From: Gemmatimonadota bacterium
GTDB lineage: Bacteria > Gemmatimonadota > Gemmatimonadetes > JACCXV01 > JAHWKZ01
Assembly (NCBI GenBank): GCA_019347645.1
Contig: JAHWKZ010000011.1
Span: 1 to 22,222, forward strand
Direction: 5' to 3'
DNA: 22,222 bases
Every line of letters begins with the position of its first letter. Within the stretch, counting starts at the first letter, position 1. This document shows, piece after piece, positions 1 through 10,093 of the stretch. The notes under the pieces are model-generated. The model did not search any database, was not told the DNA's origin, and saw only the letters and a program-made list of their open reading frames with translations. The translations under genes were made by a program, and so were the position numbers.

Positions 1-521
1 TAGCCGCCCGCCCCGATCGTGGACGACTCGCCGATCTGCGTCGGGTACCCCGCGGCCTTCCATCCCTGCAGTCCCGCGCGCATGTCGTAGAGGTTCGTAT
101 AGCCGAGGCGCTGGAGCGCGTCGTAGGCGAACTGGGAGATGGGACAGGACGGATCGGAACAGTAGAGAACCACCCTGGCGTCCCGCGGCGGGAGATCGCC
201 GCCGGCTCGGATGTCCACGTAAGGGACGTTGATCGCCCCGGGGATGCGCTCCTGGCGGAACTGGACCGGATCCCGCGCGTCGACCAGGATGAACGGCTCT
301 CCGCTCTCCTGCCACTCGCGCACCTGCGCGGGGTCCACGATCAGGTAGCCGCCCTCCATCTCGGGCGCCGGGACGGATTCGGGCAGGGTGTCGGGTCCGG
401 CGGCGGCGTCCGGGCGGCGTGCGTCGGCGGACCGCGTCTCTCCCGCCTCGCCGCCGCAGGCGAGAAGCGGAGCGACCAGGGCGAGCGCGAGCGCGCGGCT
501 CAGTGATGAACGGGTCTTCAT
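1..521 (-). CDS. Rhodanese-like domain lipoprotein (3' end cut by window edge)
   Basis: This is a probable envelope-anchored rhodanese-fold protein, a sulfurtransferase or sulfur-relay domain. The ATG at 521 is preceded by a strong ribosome site (GGAGGGAAGAG). The first 22 residues form a lipoprotein signal with lipobox LLAC, so Cys22 would be lipidated. After an Ala/Asp-rich linker the rhodanese domain runs from about residue 58. It shows ILVDARDPVQF, RIPGAINVPY and the active-site loop VVLYCSDPSC, where Cys121 is the expected catalytic cysteine, and ends in GLQGWKAAGYPT. The frame stays open for 173 codons to the window edge, so the C-terminus is missing. It is the last visible gene of an operon with a cupredoxin, a transglycosylase and a TPR protein, 48 bases after the TPR gene. 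Substrate is unknown; the fold assignment is firm. Confidence 0.88.
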   Translation of the reverse strand, partial: MKTRSSLSRALALALVAPLLACGGEAGETRSADARRPDAAAGPDTLPESVPAPEMEGGYLIVDPAQVREWQESGEPFILVDARDPVQFRQERIPGAINVPYVDIRAGGDLPPRDARVVLYCSDPSCPISQFAYDALQRLGYTNLYDMRAGLQGWKAAGYPTQIGESSTIGAGG

Positions 522-569
522 GATCTCTTCCCTCCGATGGAGAATGATTCTACGAGGCGCGACCTGGAT

Positions 570-1145
570 CTATCCGCCCGCGGGAGGCTCGGTCGGCGAT
601 CCCGCTTCCGTCTCGCCGCCGGACTCCGCGGGCACCTCGCCGTCGAGCTGGCCGATCCACTCCCGGACCGTGGCGGCCTGGGGCGAGTCTTCGGGCACGA
701 GCTCGAGGAACCGGTTCCAGGCCTCGCGGGCCCCGGCCGTGTCCCCCCGGGCGTCCCGCAGGACGATCCCTTCGAGGAAGTGCGGTCCCGGCATGTCGGG
801 AGCGGCCGCCTCGGCCCTCTGGATCTGCTCCCACGCTTCGTCCCACCGCTCCTGGTACATCAGGGCGACGGCCAGGTTCGTCCGCGCATCGGGGCTCTCG
901 GGCGCGAGGTCCAGCGCCTGGCGGAAGCGTCGCTCCGCCTCCTGGAACTCGCCTCTGCCGAGCGCCGTCATCCCGAGCTGCACGTACTCCTCCGTGCCGA
1001 CGGGGTGGGGCGCCGCCTCGTCCCGGGTTCCCTCCCCGGGGACGACCTCCGATTGGGTGGCCATCCAGTACCCGGCTCCGAACCCTACGCTCAGGGCGAC
1101 GAAGGTGGCGACGATCAGGGTCTTCGGGACTCCCGCGGCTGGCAT
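570..1145 (-). CDS. Membrane-anchored tetratricopeptide-repeat protein
   Basis: A 191-residue protein with one N-terminal transmembrane segment (about residues 8-28, rich in Val, Ala, Phe and Gly) and no lipobox, so it is probably anchored in the inner membrane with the rest in the periplasm. Three TPR units follow, at roughly 52-85, 86-119 and 120-153. They are recognisable from GEFQEAERRFRQALDLAPES and its degenerate copies, and the third ends in FLELVPEDSP. The C-terminal 25 residues are a Gly/Glu/Pro low-complexity tail. The layout resembles the TPR part of CcmI/NrfG-type cytochrome c assembly proteins, but nothing diagnostic supports that role. The ATG follows GAGGAG and starts 12 bases after the transglycosylase stop, so the two are probably co-translated. 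It is most likely a protein-interaction scaffold. Confidence 0.85.
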   Translation of the reverse strand: MPAAGVPKTLIVATFVALSVGFGAGYWMATQSEVVPGEGTRDEAAPHPVGTEEYVQLGMTALGRGEFQEAERRFRQALDLAPESPDARTNLAVALMYQERWDEAWEQIQRAEAAAPDMPGPHFLEGIVLRDARGDTAGAREAWNRFLELVPEDSPQAATVREWIGQLDGEVPAESGGETEAGSPTEPPAGG

Positions 1146-1157
1146 GTCACTCCTCGC

Positions 1158-2078
1158 TCAGGGCGCGTTCGTGTCGGCCGGCGTCGGCACCGGCTCGGCG
1201 GCCACCGGCTCCTGCGCGGCGGGCTCTTCGGCGACCGGCTCGGCGGGGAGCGACTCCGCGGGTTCCGCGGCGGGCGCTTCCTCGTCCGGAAAGACTCCAG
1301 GATCGATCGGCGTCGACTCGAGGACCTCCGGGGCCGGCAGCGCTTCGATCTCCACCTCGCCGGTGGCCTCCTCCGCCGCCAGCGACGGGCCTTCGTACCA
1401 GCGGGACATCCGGCTCAGGATCATTCCCTGACGACGACGCAGCGCCCCCGTCGGCGCGGCCGGATTGCGCGTCAGCGGAGCCGGCAGGGTGGCCGCCAGC
1501 AGCGCCGCCTGCTCGCGCGTCAGTCGCGCCGCGGGCCGGTCGAAGTAGGCCCGCGACGCCGCCTCGGCGCCGAAGATACCGGGGCCGAGCTCGACCACGT
1601 TGAGGTACAGCTCCAGGATCCGGTCCTTGGGGAGCCACGCCTCCATCCACGCCGTCAACACCGCCTCCCGGCCCTTTCGGAGCACGTTGCGCGACGGCGA
1701 GAGGTAGAGGTTCTTCACCGTCTGCTGGGTGATCGTCGACGCCCCCCGCAGGGTCCTCCCGGCCCGGCGATTCGCCTCCCACGCCTCGCGCATCTGCTCC
1801 CAGTCGAACCCGCCGTGCTCGTAGAAGCGGGTGTCCTCGGCGGCCAGCGCCGCCCGGCCGAGATGCGAGGAGATGGAGTCGAGCGGCACCCAGCGGTACC
1901 GCAGCTCGAGCTGGATGTCGGCCGCCGCCGCCTCGGTGGTCCGGATCCGCATCATCGCGGACGAGCGGGGCGCGTGGTACCGGTGCCAGACAATGGCCGG
2001 AAAGTAGACGGCCGCGGAGGCGACGTAGAGGACCGGAAGGAGCGCGACGAGCAGGAGGATCTTCGACAGCGTCCGCAC
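1158..2078 (-). CDS. mtgA: Monofunctional peptidoglycan glycosyltransferase (GT51), with unusual acidic tail
   Basis: GT51 enzymes polymerise lipid II into glycan strands at the outer face of the inner membrane. The protein starts with a GTG (2078) behind GGAGGGG and has one transmembrane helix (about 5-27). The GT51 motifs appear in order: EDTRFYEHGGFDW with the catalytic Glu81; GASTITQQ (112-119); RKGREA (134-139); KDRILELYLNVVELG (151-165); then FGAEAASRAYF. There is no transpeptidase domain, so it is the MtgA-like monofunctional form. MtgA proteins are usually about 230-240 residues; this one has 306 because residues from about 235 on form a Pro/Ala/Glu-rich repetitive tail (EEPAAQEPVAAEPVP and similar). 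The tail may be a spacer or protein-interaction segment. It is 27 bases after the cupredoxin gene, in the same operon. Confidence 0.93.
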   Translation of the reverse strand: MRTLSKILLLVALLPVLYVASAAVYFPAIVWHRYHAPRSSAMMRIRTTEAAAADIQLELRYRWVPLDSISSHLGRAALAAEDTRFYEHGGFDWEQMREAWEANRRAGRTLRGASTITQQTVKNLYLSPSRNVLRKGREAVLTAWMEAWLPKDRILELYLNVVELGPGIFGAEAASRAYFDRPAARLTREQAALLAATLPAPLTRNPAAPTGALRRRQGMILSRMSRWYEGPSLAAEEATGEVEIEALPAPEVLESTPIDPGVFPDEEAPAAEPAESLPAEPVAEEPAAQEPVAAEPVPTPADTNAP

Positions 2079-2105
2079 CGTCTCGCCCCTCCGCGGCCCG
2101 ACCGC

Positions 2106-2540
2106 CTACTGGACCGTGACCGTCCCGGTCATGCCGAGCTCCTCGTGGTTGGCCACCGGGCAGTAGATCCTGTAGTCGCCGGGCGTCTCGAAGGTGACCG
2201 TCAGGCTGTCCGTCGCGCCGGCGGGGATCTCCTGGATCGCCTCCTCGAGGCCGTGCCCCTCGACCTCGAAGCCGTGGACGATGTCGGCGGCGTTGTTGAT
2301 CACGAACCGAACGTCGCCGGGGCCCACGGTGATCGCCGACGGCTGATAGGCGTAGCTGGTCGCCTGGAGGACCACCCGCTCGGCGGGCCGGTCGGCTTCC
2401 GCTTCGCCTTCGAGAGTGTCGACACCGGTCGCCTCGTCGATCTCATCCAGGGTCTCCTCCACCGGGCCCTCGTCCCCCTGATCGCAGGCGACCGTGGAGA
2501 AGCCGAGGACCAGGGCGAGCGTCAGGACGGTCGTGCGCAT
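2106..2540 (-). CDS. Cupredoxin (type 1 copper) lipoprotein
   Basis: A 144-residue small blue-copper electron carrier or copper-binding protein. The start at 2540 is chosen over an upstream in-frame codon at 2576 because GGAGGTGG sits just before it and the signal peptide then begins normally; lipobox STVAC lipidates Cys19. An acidic linker (Glu/Asp-rich, 22-52) precedes the cupredoxin domain at about 55-144. The four expected copper ligands are present: His89 in DIVHGFEVEG, then Cys127, His132 and Met137 in YCPVANHEELGM. This C-x4-H-x4-M spacing is that of many bacterial plastocyanin/azurin-like proteins. It is the first gene of the four-gene envelope operon ending with the rhodanese protein. 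The redox partner is not evident from the window. Confidence 0.92.
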   Translation of the reverse strand: MRTTVLTLALVLGFSTVACDQGDEGPVEETLDEIDEATGVDTLEGEAEADRPAERVVLQATSYAYQPSAITVGPGDVRFVINNAADIVHGFEVEGHGLEEAIQEIPAGATDSLTVTFETPGDYRIYCPVANHEELGMTGTVTVQ

Positions 2541-2685
2541 GGGTCCACCTCCGGTCACGGTTCGTTCGCGGCTCACTGTGAAGGATCGTGGATCCTCCGC
2601 GGGAGCGCCACCATCATTGCCAGGATCGTCGCACCGCCCCTACTCTCGTGGGACGGGGGCCGCCGACTCGAGCCGAGGAAACGCC

Positions 2686-2874
2686 ATGCCCTGGAGACGA
2701 CGGAGCGGCGAGATGGAGTGGCATCGCTGCCGCAACTGCGAGAACTGGCCGGACGGCGCCTCCGGCTACGCCGAGACCGACGACGAGCCCGCGCACCGTT
2801 CGGGCGGGGCCGCCGAGAATCCGGTCTGCGAACGATGCGAGGACCTGGTGAAGGCCCGATCCTGCGAGGAGTAA
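2686..2874 (+). CDS. Small two-CxxC (zinc-ribbon-like) protein
   Basis: The only credible plus-strand gene, 62 residues. The ATG at 2686 follows GAGGAA at a good distance. The protein has two cysteine pairs, WHRCRNCENWPDG and NPVCERCEDLVKARSC, about 36 residues apart, a usual zinc-ribbon spacing, with an acidic Gly/Asp/Glu-rich segment between. There is no signal peptide, so it is probably cytoplasmic. It fills an otherwise empty gap between two minus-strand genes, is divergent from the cupredoxin operon, and its stop lies only four bases from the convergent NmrA-like stop. I cannot name its function. The paired CxxC motifs, the ribosome site and its exact fit in the gap argue that it is real; homologues would confirm it. 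Confidence 0.7.
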   Translation: MPWRRRSGEMEWHRCRNCENWPDGASGYAETDDEPAHRSGGAAENPVCERCEDLVKARSCEE

Positions 2875-2878
2875 CGCT

Positions 2879-3736
2879 TCAGGAGCTCCAACGCGCGGCG
2901 GTCTCGGCCGCGAAATCGTCGAACGTCCGCGGGGCGTGATCCACGACGGCGCGGGACAGGGAGAGCTCCTCCTCCGAGGCGACCAGGCCGCGCTCCTGAA
3001 AGGCCGCGTACATCTCCACCAGGTCCTCGACCAGCCACCCCGGCATCATCCGCCCCGCCTGCTCGGCGTACGCGTCCAGGTCGTCCCCGCCGTAGATGAC
3101 CTCCCGGTCGAGGTGCCGCCCCCATGCCTCGGCAGTCTCCTCCGCCGTCCAGACGTCGGGACCGACGATCGGATAGGCCAGCCCCTCGGCAGGAAGATCG
3201 AGCAGCGCCCGGACGTGAGCGTCGGCGACGTCCCGCGCGTCGACCCGCGATAGCCCGGTGTTCCCGAACGGCTGGGAGTACACCCCGTGCTCGACGATCG
3301 GCTCGCGGAGCCACAGGTCGTTCTGGAAGAAGTTGTTGGGCGCGATCACGGTATGTGGAATGCCGGTCGAGACGATCTCCTCCTCGATCCGGATCTTGCT
3401 GGCGAAGTGGGGCGGGTCCGGGATCTCCTGGACCCGATGGATCGACTGGAAGACGAGGCGCTCGATCCCGGCGTCGTCCATGGCCTTCACCGCCGCCACC
3501 CCGAGATCGCCCTCCTGCGGGTGGAGCGGCGTGATCAGGAGCACCGCCTCGACCCCCTCGAGCGCGGCCCGGATCGCGTCGCCGTCGCCCAGCCCGCCCT
3601 CCACGTACTCCGCGCCGTCGACGCCGGCCTTTCCCGGCTCGCGGGTCATCACCTTCGGCGACTCGCCGCGCTCGACCAGCCCGCGGACCGCGTGCGTCCC
3701 GACCGTTCCCGTACCGCCGATCACCAGGATCTCCAT
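2879..3736 (-). CDS. NmrA-like NAD(P)-binding (atypical SDR) protein
   Basis: A 285-residue Rossmann-fold protein of the NmrA/atypical short-chain dehydrogenase group. It begins MEILVIGGTGTVGTHAV, with the glycine-rich dinucleotide motif at residues 7-13. KVMTREPGK lies after beta-2, followed by VLLITPLHP, LVFQSIHRVQ and the family-typical IPHTVIAPNNFFQND stretch. The classical Tyr-x3-Lys catalytic pair is not obvious, as is common in NmrA-like proteins that act as redox sensors or reduce small quinones or ketones. The ATG follows GGAGGTGGG. It lies 80 bases downstream of the tRNA-Arg gene on the same strand and is convergent with the small CxxC gene. The substrate cannot be deduced. Confidence 0.88.
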   Translation of the reverse strand: MEILVIGGTGTVGTHAVRGLVERGESPKVMTREPGKAGVDGAEYVEGGLGDGDAIRAALEGVEAVLLITPLHPQEGDLGVAAVKAMDDAGIERLVFQSIHRVQEIPDPPHFASKIRIEEEIVSTGIPHTVIAPNNFFQNDLWLREPIVEHGVYSQPFGNTGLSRVDARDVADAHVRALLDLPAEGLAYPIVGPDVWTAEETAEAWGRHLDREVIYGGDDLDAYAEQAGRMMPGWLVEDLVEMYAAFQERGLVASEEELSLSRAVVDHAPRTFDDFAAETAARWSS

Positions 3737-3772
3737 CCCACCTCCGCGCGTCGAAGGACCTCACAAACGACT

Positions 3773-3808
3773 CGAGGGCCCCGCATCGATCTCGTTGCGG
3801 CACCCTCG
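3773..3808 (-). terminator. Hairpin downstream of tRNA-Arg
   Basis: On the minus strand CGAGGG at 3808-3803 pairs with CCCTCG at 3778-3773, and a second helix (CCGCA with TGCGG) extends it inward around an internal mismatch. It begins 8 bases after the tRNA CCA end. No clear U-run follows, only TCGTTTGT, so it could be a weak terminator or an RNA-processing stem. Confidence 0.35.
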
Positions 3809-3815
3809 ATTACGA

Positions 3816-3892
<77 letters not shown>

Positions 3893-3911
3893 ACGCCTGA
3901 TTCGACAAATG

Positions 3912-3917
3912 AATATA
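3912..3917 (-). promoter_or_regulatory. Candidate -10 box of tRNA-Arg
   Basis: TATATT on the minus strand ends 19 bases before the mature tRNA 5' end and is AT-rich against a GC-rich background. I do not see a convincing -35 hexamer at the usual distance. Confidence 0.4.
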
Positions 3918-4008
3918 CCCGGATCGGTAGCCGTCGACTACGGCCACCGGTGACGCCTCACGCCTGCGAGGGCGTTCAGTGTGGTCCGAGCGCGGTGGCG
4001 CCCGACGA

Positions 4009-4048
4009 GGGCTTCCGAGGCGTGGTACTCCCACGCCGCAGGAAGCCC
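4009..4048 (-). terminator. Strong hairpin 3' of the HU gene
   Basis: GGGCTTCC (minus strand 4048-4041) pairs with GGAAGCCC (4016-4009), and inside it GCGTGG (4036-4031) pairs with CCACGC (4025-4020), separated by a small internal loop and a 5-base apical loop. It starts 42 bases after the HU stop. There is no U-tract, so it may act as an RNA-stabilising 3' stem or a U-less terminator. The rest of 3893-4090 holds nothing else I recognise. Confidence 0.5.
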
Positions 4049-4090
4049 GAGGAGGGCAACGCCGCGATCGGGCCGCAATGGACGCCCGCC

Positions 4091-4378
4091 CTAGGCGGGA
4101 GCCTGTTCCATCACCATCTCCTTCAACTCCTTCGACGGCTTGAACGTCGGGACGAGCCGCCCGGGCACGTGCACGGACTCGCCCGTCCGCGGGTTCCGCG
4201 CCTTGCGCGCCTTGCGGTGCTTCACCTTGAAGGAGCCGAAGCCGCGGATCTCGATGTTGTTCTCCTGGGCGAGTGCCTGCTTGACCGCCTCGAGGAATCC
4301 GTCGACGACGACGGCGGTGTCCTTCTTGGTGAGACCGGTGGCCTCGGCGATCTGCTCGACAAGGTCTGCCTTGGTCAT
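4091..4378 (-). CDS. hup: HU-family DNA-binding protein
   Basis: A 95-residue nucleoid protein of the HU/IHF family that bends DNA without strong sequence preference and acts as a dimer. MTKADLVEQIAEATGLTKKD forms the N-terminal helical dimerisation part. NIEIRGFGSFKVKHRKARK leads into the beta-arm, whose tip carries RNPRTG (61-66), with the intercalating proline expected there. The C-terminal helix is PSKELKEMV. The length is the family norm, with a few extra residues (MEQAPA). The ATG follows GGAGG. It is monocistronic: own promoter at 4447-4474 and a hairpin behind it. Confidence 0.97.
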   Translation of the reverse strand: MTKADLVEQIAEATGLTKKDTAVVVDGFLEAVKQALAQENNIEIRGFGSFKVKHRKARKARNPRTGESVHVPGRLVPTFKPSKELKEMVMEQAPA

Positions 4379-4446
4379 GGAACCTCCATGTCCACAGCCG
4401 ATGGTGGAGTCGAAGGCGAAACGGGAATGACGCGCGAATCGATCCT

Positions 4447-4474
4447 AAGATAGGGCCGGACAAGGACTTGTCAA
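4447..4474 (-). promoter_or_regulatory. Sigma70-type promoter of the HU gene
   Basis: On the minus strand TTGACA (4474-4469, perfect consensus -35) is followed after 16 bases by TATCTT (4452-4447). It lies between the carB stop and HU and predicts a leader of about 60 bases. It is the strongest promoter visible in the window, in keeping with an abundant nucleoid protein. Confidence 0.75.
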
Positions 4475-4498
4475 CACGCTTCTGTTCCCGGCGAGGGT

Positions 4499-7719
<3,221 letters not shown>

Positions 7720-7720
<1 letters not shown>

Positions 7721-8850
7721 TACCCGGATCCCTTCGCCCGCCGCATGGCGGCGACGAACTCGTCGAAGTGGTGCCGGGCGTCATGGGGTCCGGGGGCGGC
7801 TTCCGGGTGGTACTGGACGGCGAAGAGCGGCCGCTCGACGTGGCGGAATCCCTCGACCGTTCCGTCGTAGAGGTTCACGTGCGTGACCTCCAGCGACGGC
7901 GCTCCCTCGACGATCCGGCGCGGGCCGTCGACCGCCTCCCGGACGGCGAACCCGTGGTTGTGGCTGGTGATGTCGACGTGGCCGCTGCGCAGGTTCTGGA
8001 CGGGATGGTTTCCACCGTGGTGTCCGAACTTGAGCTTGTAGGTGGAGCCGCCGAGGGCGAGCGCGACGAGCTGATGGCCGAGGCAGATCCCGAAGGTGGG
8101 AGTCTCCGGGGCCGCCTCGACCAGCCGGCGGATCCGGGCGACGGCGCCCTCGGCGGCGGCGGGATCGCCGGGGCCGTTGGACAGGAACAGCCCGTCCGGG
8201 TCGCGCTCGAGCAGCGCCTCCGGCGGCGCGTCCGCCGGGAAGCGCAGGACCCGGCAGCCGGCGGCGTCGAGCCGCCGAACGATGTTCCGCTTCATCCCGA
8301 AGTCGTAGGCCGCCACCGTCAGCGGCCCGGCGCCTTCCTCGCGGCGCGCGCGGCACGTCACCCGGTCGGTCAGGTCGCGCCCCTCCATCTCCGGGACGTC
8401 GCGCGCGCGGCGGACCGCCTCGTCCGCACCGATCGGTTCGGTCGTCACCACCCCCCGCAGGGCCCCCCGCTCCCGCAGGCGGCGTGTCAGCGCGCGGGTG
8501 TCCACCCCCTCGATGGCGACCACGCCGTGGCGCTCGAGGTACTCCGGGAGGCTCTCGTCGGCCTGCCAGTTGGACGGCTCGCGCACGCACTCGCGCATCA
8601 CGAAGCCGGCGACCCACGGGACGCCCGACTCCTCGTCGCCGGCGATGATGCCGTAGTTGCCGATCAGGGGATACGTCATCACCACGATCTGTCCGGCGTA
8701 GGAGGGGTCGGTGAGGACTTCCTGATAGCCGGAGAGGCAGGTGTTGAAGACGAATTCACCCGTCGCCGTTCCGGAGGCGCCCACCGATCGCCCGGAGGCC
8801 GTGAAGCCGTCCTCCAAGGCCAGCAGTCCGGGGGCGCCGCGGGCGGTCAC
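7720..8850 (-). CDS. carA: Carbamoyl-phosphate synthase small subunit (glutaminase)
   Basis: CarA hydrolyses glutamine and channels ammonia to CarB. With the GTG start at 8850 the protein has 376 residues, the usual CarA length, and begins a few residues before the conserved GLLALEDG. GEFVFNTCLSGYQEVLTDPS and MTYPLIGNYGI mark the N-terminal domain. The class I glutaminase domain carries FGICLGHQ with nucleophile Cys256 and QYHPEAAPGPHD with His348/Glu350. The frame extends upstream to a TTG at 8943, but that would translate through an intrinsic terminator and add residues unlike CarA, so I reject it. No ordinary ribosome site precedes the GTG. Instead the start overlaps the stop of a 26-codon leader ORF (GTGA), so carA is probably translated by coupling to it. 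Confidence is lower for the exact start than for the identity. Confidence 0.96.
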
Positions 8851-8927
8851 CGCGGCCGCGCGACGGGCAAAAAAAAGTCTCCGCGAACGCGGAGACCGCC
8901 GTCGAGAATGGGCGCTGGGACCTTCAT
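8847..8927 (-). CDS. Putative carAB leader peptide (26 residues)
   Basis: A short ORF in the carA leader: ATG at 8927, TGA at 8849-8847. A ribosome site GGAAGG (8941-8936) lies 8 bases upstream. It begins MKVPAPILDGG and ends RGDFFLPVARPR. The Phe-Phe-Leu codons are the T-tract of the intrinsic terminator at 8869-8896, so the whole terminator lies inside the reading frame. The stop overlaps the carA GTG by four bases (GTGA). This is the arrangement of a translated attenuator of the pyrBI type, where ribosome position decides whether the terminator can fold. The peptide itself need have no function. Supported by geometry only; no homology evidence. Confidence 0.6.
   Translation of the reverse strand: MKVPAPILDGGLRVRGDFFLPVARPR
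8869..8896 (-). terminator. Intrinsic terminator in carA leader (attenuator)
   Basis: On the minus strand GTCTCCGC (8896-8889), a GTTC loop and GCGGAGAC (8884-8877) form a perfect 8-bp stem, followed directly by eight Ts (8876-8869). It ends 18 bases before the carA start. That leaves no room for a separate carA promoter behind it, so carA transcription must read through it. This makes it an attenuator more than a simple end signal for plsC. Confidence 0.88.
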
Positions 8928-8941
8928 CCGGGCATCCTTCC

Positions 8942-8964
8942 AACCGTCGCCGACTCGGTCGGTT
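8942..8964 (-). promoter_or_regulatory. Hairpin in carA leader, upstream of leader-ORF ribosome site
   Basis: AACCG (minus 8964-8960) pairs with CGGTT (8946-8942), and inside it CCGA pairs with TCGG around a single G (or CCGAC/GTCGG in the alternative register). It adjoins the GGAAGG ribosome site. It could be a pause hairpin that lets ribosome and RNA polymerase synchronise, or part of an alternative fold. Confidence 0.4.
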
Positions 8965-8984
8965 TCAAAGGGTGCGGCCGAGAG

Positions 8985-9013
8985 AATCTATCCCGGGCCG
9001 AACGCGCCGACAA
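8985..9013 (-). promoter_or_regulatory. Candidate promoter of carAB
   Basis: TTGTCG (minus 9013-9008), a 17-base spacer and TAGATT (8990-8985). It starts 8 bases after the plsC stop and predicts a leader of roughly 130 bases that contains the hairpin, leader ORF and terminator. Confidence 0.55.
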
Positions 9014-9020
9014 CGCGCTC

Positions 9021-9761
9021 TCAGCCCGGTCTCCCGCCGGCGGTCTCGGGGTCGGGCTGGGCGCCCAGGTCGATCATCGCCTCTCGGACCCGCGCCATCA
9101 GCCGGTCCCGCTCGCCCCCCTCCACGTCGAGGCCGTCGGTGGGGATCGGAGCGCCGAAGCGCACCGTGACCGTGCCCTGGCGGACCTCGATCGATCCCTT
9201 CTCCATGATGGCGTCGGTCCCCAGAACGACGACCGGCACCACCGGCACGCCCGCCTCCAGGGCCAGCACGAACACGCCCTTCTTGAACCGCATCAGCTTT
9301 CCGGTGCGGCTCCGGGTCCCCTCCGGGAAGACGAGGACGCTGATCCCGCTCCGGATCCGCCCGCCCGCCTTCTCCAGGCTTCGGATCGCCCGCTCCCGGT
9401 TCGACCGGTCGATGGGGATGAAACCGCACATCCACAGCGACCATCCGAAGATCGGGATGAAGAACAGCCCCCGCTTGGCCACCATCCGGAGGCGGTGCTC
9501 GGTCGCCACGAAGAGGGCGAAGATGTCGAACGTGGAGCTGTGGTTCGACATGAACAGATAGGTGCCGCCGGGATCCAGTCGGTCCCGGCCGTCGACCGCC
9601 AGGTCGATCCCCAGCAGGGCGAGGATGGAGCGTGACCAGATCCGAGCGTACCGGAGGTAGAGGTCGCCCCGCGGCGAGAGCGGCCAGGTGAGAATACCGA
9701 GGGTCGACCAGAACACCGTGAGGAGGACCCCCACCACCCAGGCCCAGAGCGTGCGGAGCAC
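9021..9761 (-). CDS. plsC: 1-acyl-sn-glycerol-3-phosphate acyltransferase (PlsC family)
   Basis: PlsC-type enzymes transfer a second acyl chain to lysophosphatidate in membrane phospholipid synthesis. The 246-residue protein starts with GTG at 9761, whose G is the last base of the upstream gene's TAG stop (TAGTG). The frame is open further upstream, but that part only shadows the BamE-like gene. An N-terminal hydrophobic helix (about 5-27) anchors it in the membrane. Family motifs: NHSSTFD (H-x4-D, His74/Asp79), GFIPIDR (113-119), VFPEGTRSR (144-152) and VPVVPVVVLG. Related LPLAT proteins acylate other lysolipids, so phosphatidate synthesis is the likely but not proven role. Confidence 0.92.
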   Translation of the reverse strand: MLRTLWAWVVGVLLTVFWSTLGILTWPLSPRGDLYLRYARIWSRSILALLGIDLAVDGRDRLDPGGTYLFMSNHSSTFDIFALFVATEHRLRMVAKRGLFFIPIFGWSLWMCGFIPIDRSNRERAIRSLEKAGGRIRSGISVLVFPEGTRSRTGKLMRFKKGVFVLALEAGVPVVPVVVLGTDAIMEKGSIEVRQGTVTVRFGAPIPTDGLDVEGGERDRLMARVREAMIDLGAQPDPETAGGRPG

Positions 9762-10075
9762 TACAGTTCGTTGATTTCGACGACCTTCCCGTCGTTGCCG
9801 AAGATGATCAGCGTCCTGGCCGCGGTCTGACCCTGGGCGTCGTAGGAATAGTACGTCCATCGCTCGAAGCCCCCGTTCATCGTGACCCGGGTGCGAGGCT
9901 CCCCCAGCGTGTTGCGGACCTCGTCCTGACTCATCCCGGCGTGGATCCGCCCGGCCGCAGAACGCAACATCGCCGCGCTGTCGATGGCGCCCGCTTCGTC
10001 CGCCCGATCCTCGCCCTCGCCGCAGGCGAGCGCGGCCGTCACCGCGAAGAGCGCGAAGGTACGGTGAATTCGCAT
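9761..10075 (-). CDS. BamE/SmpA-like outer-membrane lipoprotein
   Basis: A 104-residue lipoprotein. The signal peptide MRIHRTFALFAVTAALAC ends in lipobox ALAC with Cys18. A short acidic linker precedes a domain like BamE/SmpA/OmlA: IHAGMSQDEVRNTLGEPRTR (residues 45-64), then ERWTYYSYDAQ and LIIFGNDGKVVEI. In E. coli BamE is an accessory of the BAM outer-membrane assembly complex. Small lipoproteins with this fold also occur in other roles, so BAM membership is only suggested. The ATG at 10075 follows GAGGGAGA. It is coupled to plsC by a one-base overlap and has a candidate promoter at 10094-10123. Confidence 0.85.
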   Translation of the reverse strand: MRIHRTFALFAVTAALACGEGEDRADEAGAIDSAAMLRSAAGRIHAGMSQDEVRNTLGEPRTRVTMNGGFERWTYYSYDAQGQTAARTLIIFGNDGKVVEINEL

Positions 10076-10093
10076 CGTCTCCCTCTCGTCGAA

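Noticed and set aside
537..2939. 800-codon plus-strand open frame
   Set aside because: It lies opposite mtgA, the cupredoxin and the TPR gene, is Arg/Gly/Pro-rich, and has no family motif; it is a GC-skew shadow.
8851..8943. TTG-started N-terminal extension of carA
   Set aside because: It would run through the terminator and add Arg-rich residues unlike CarA; the GTG at 8850 fits the family start and the leader ORF overlap.
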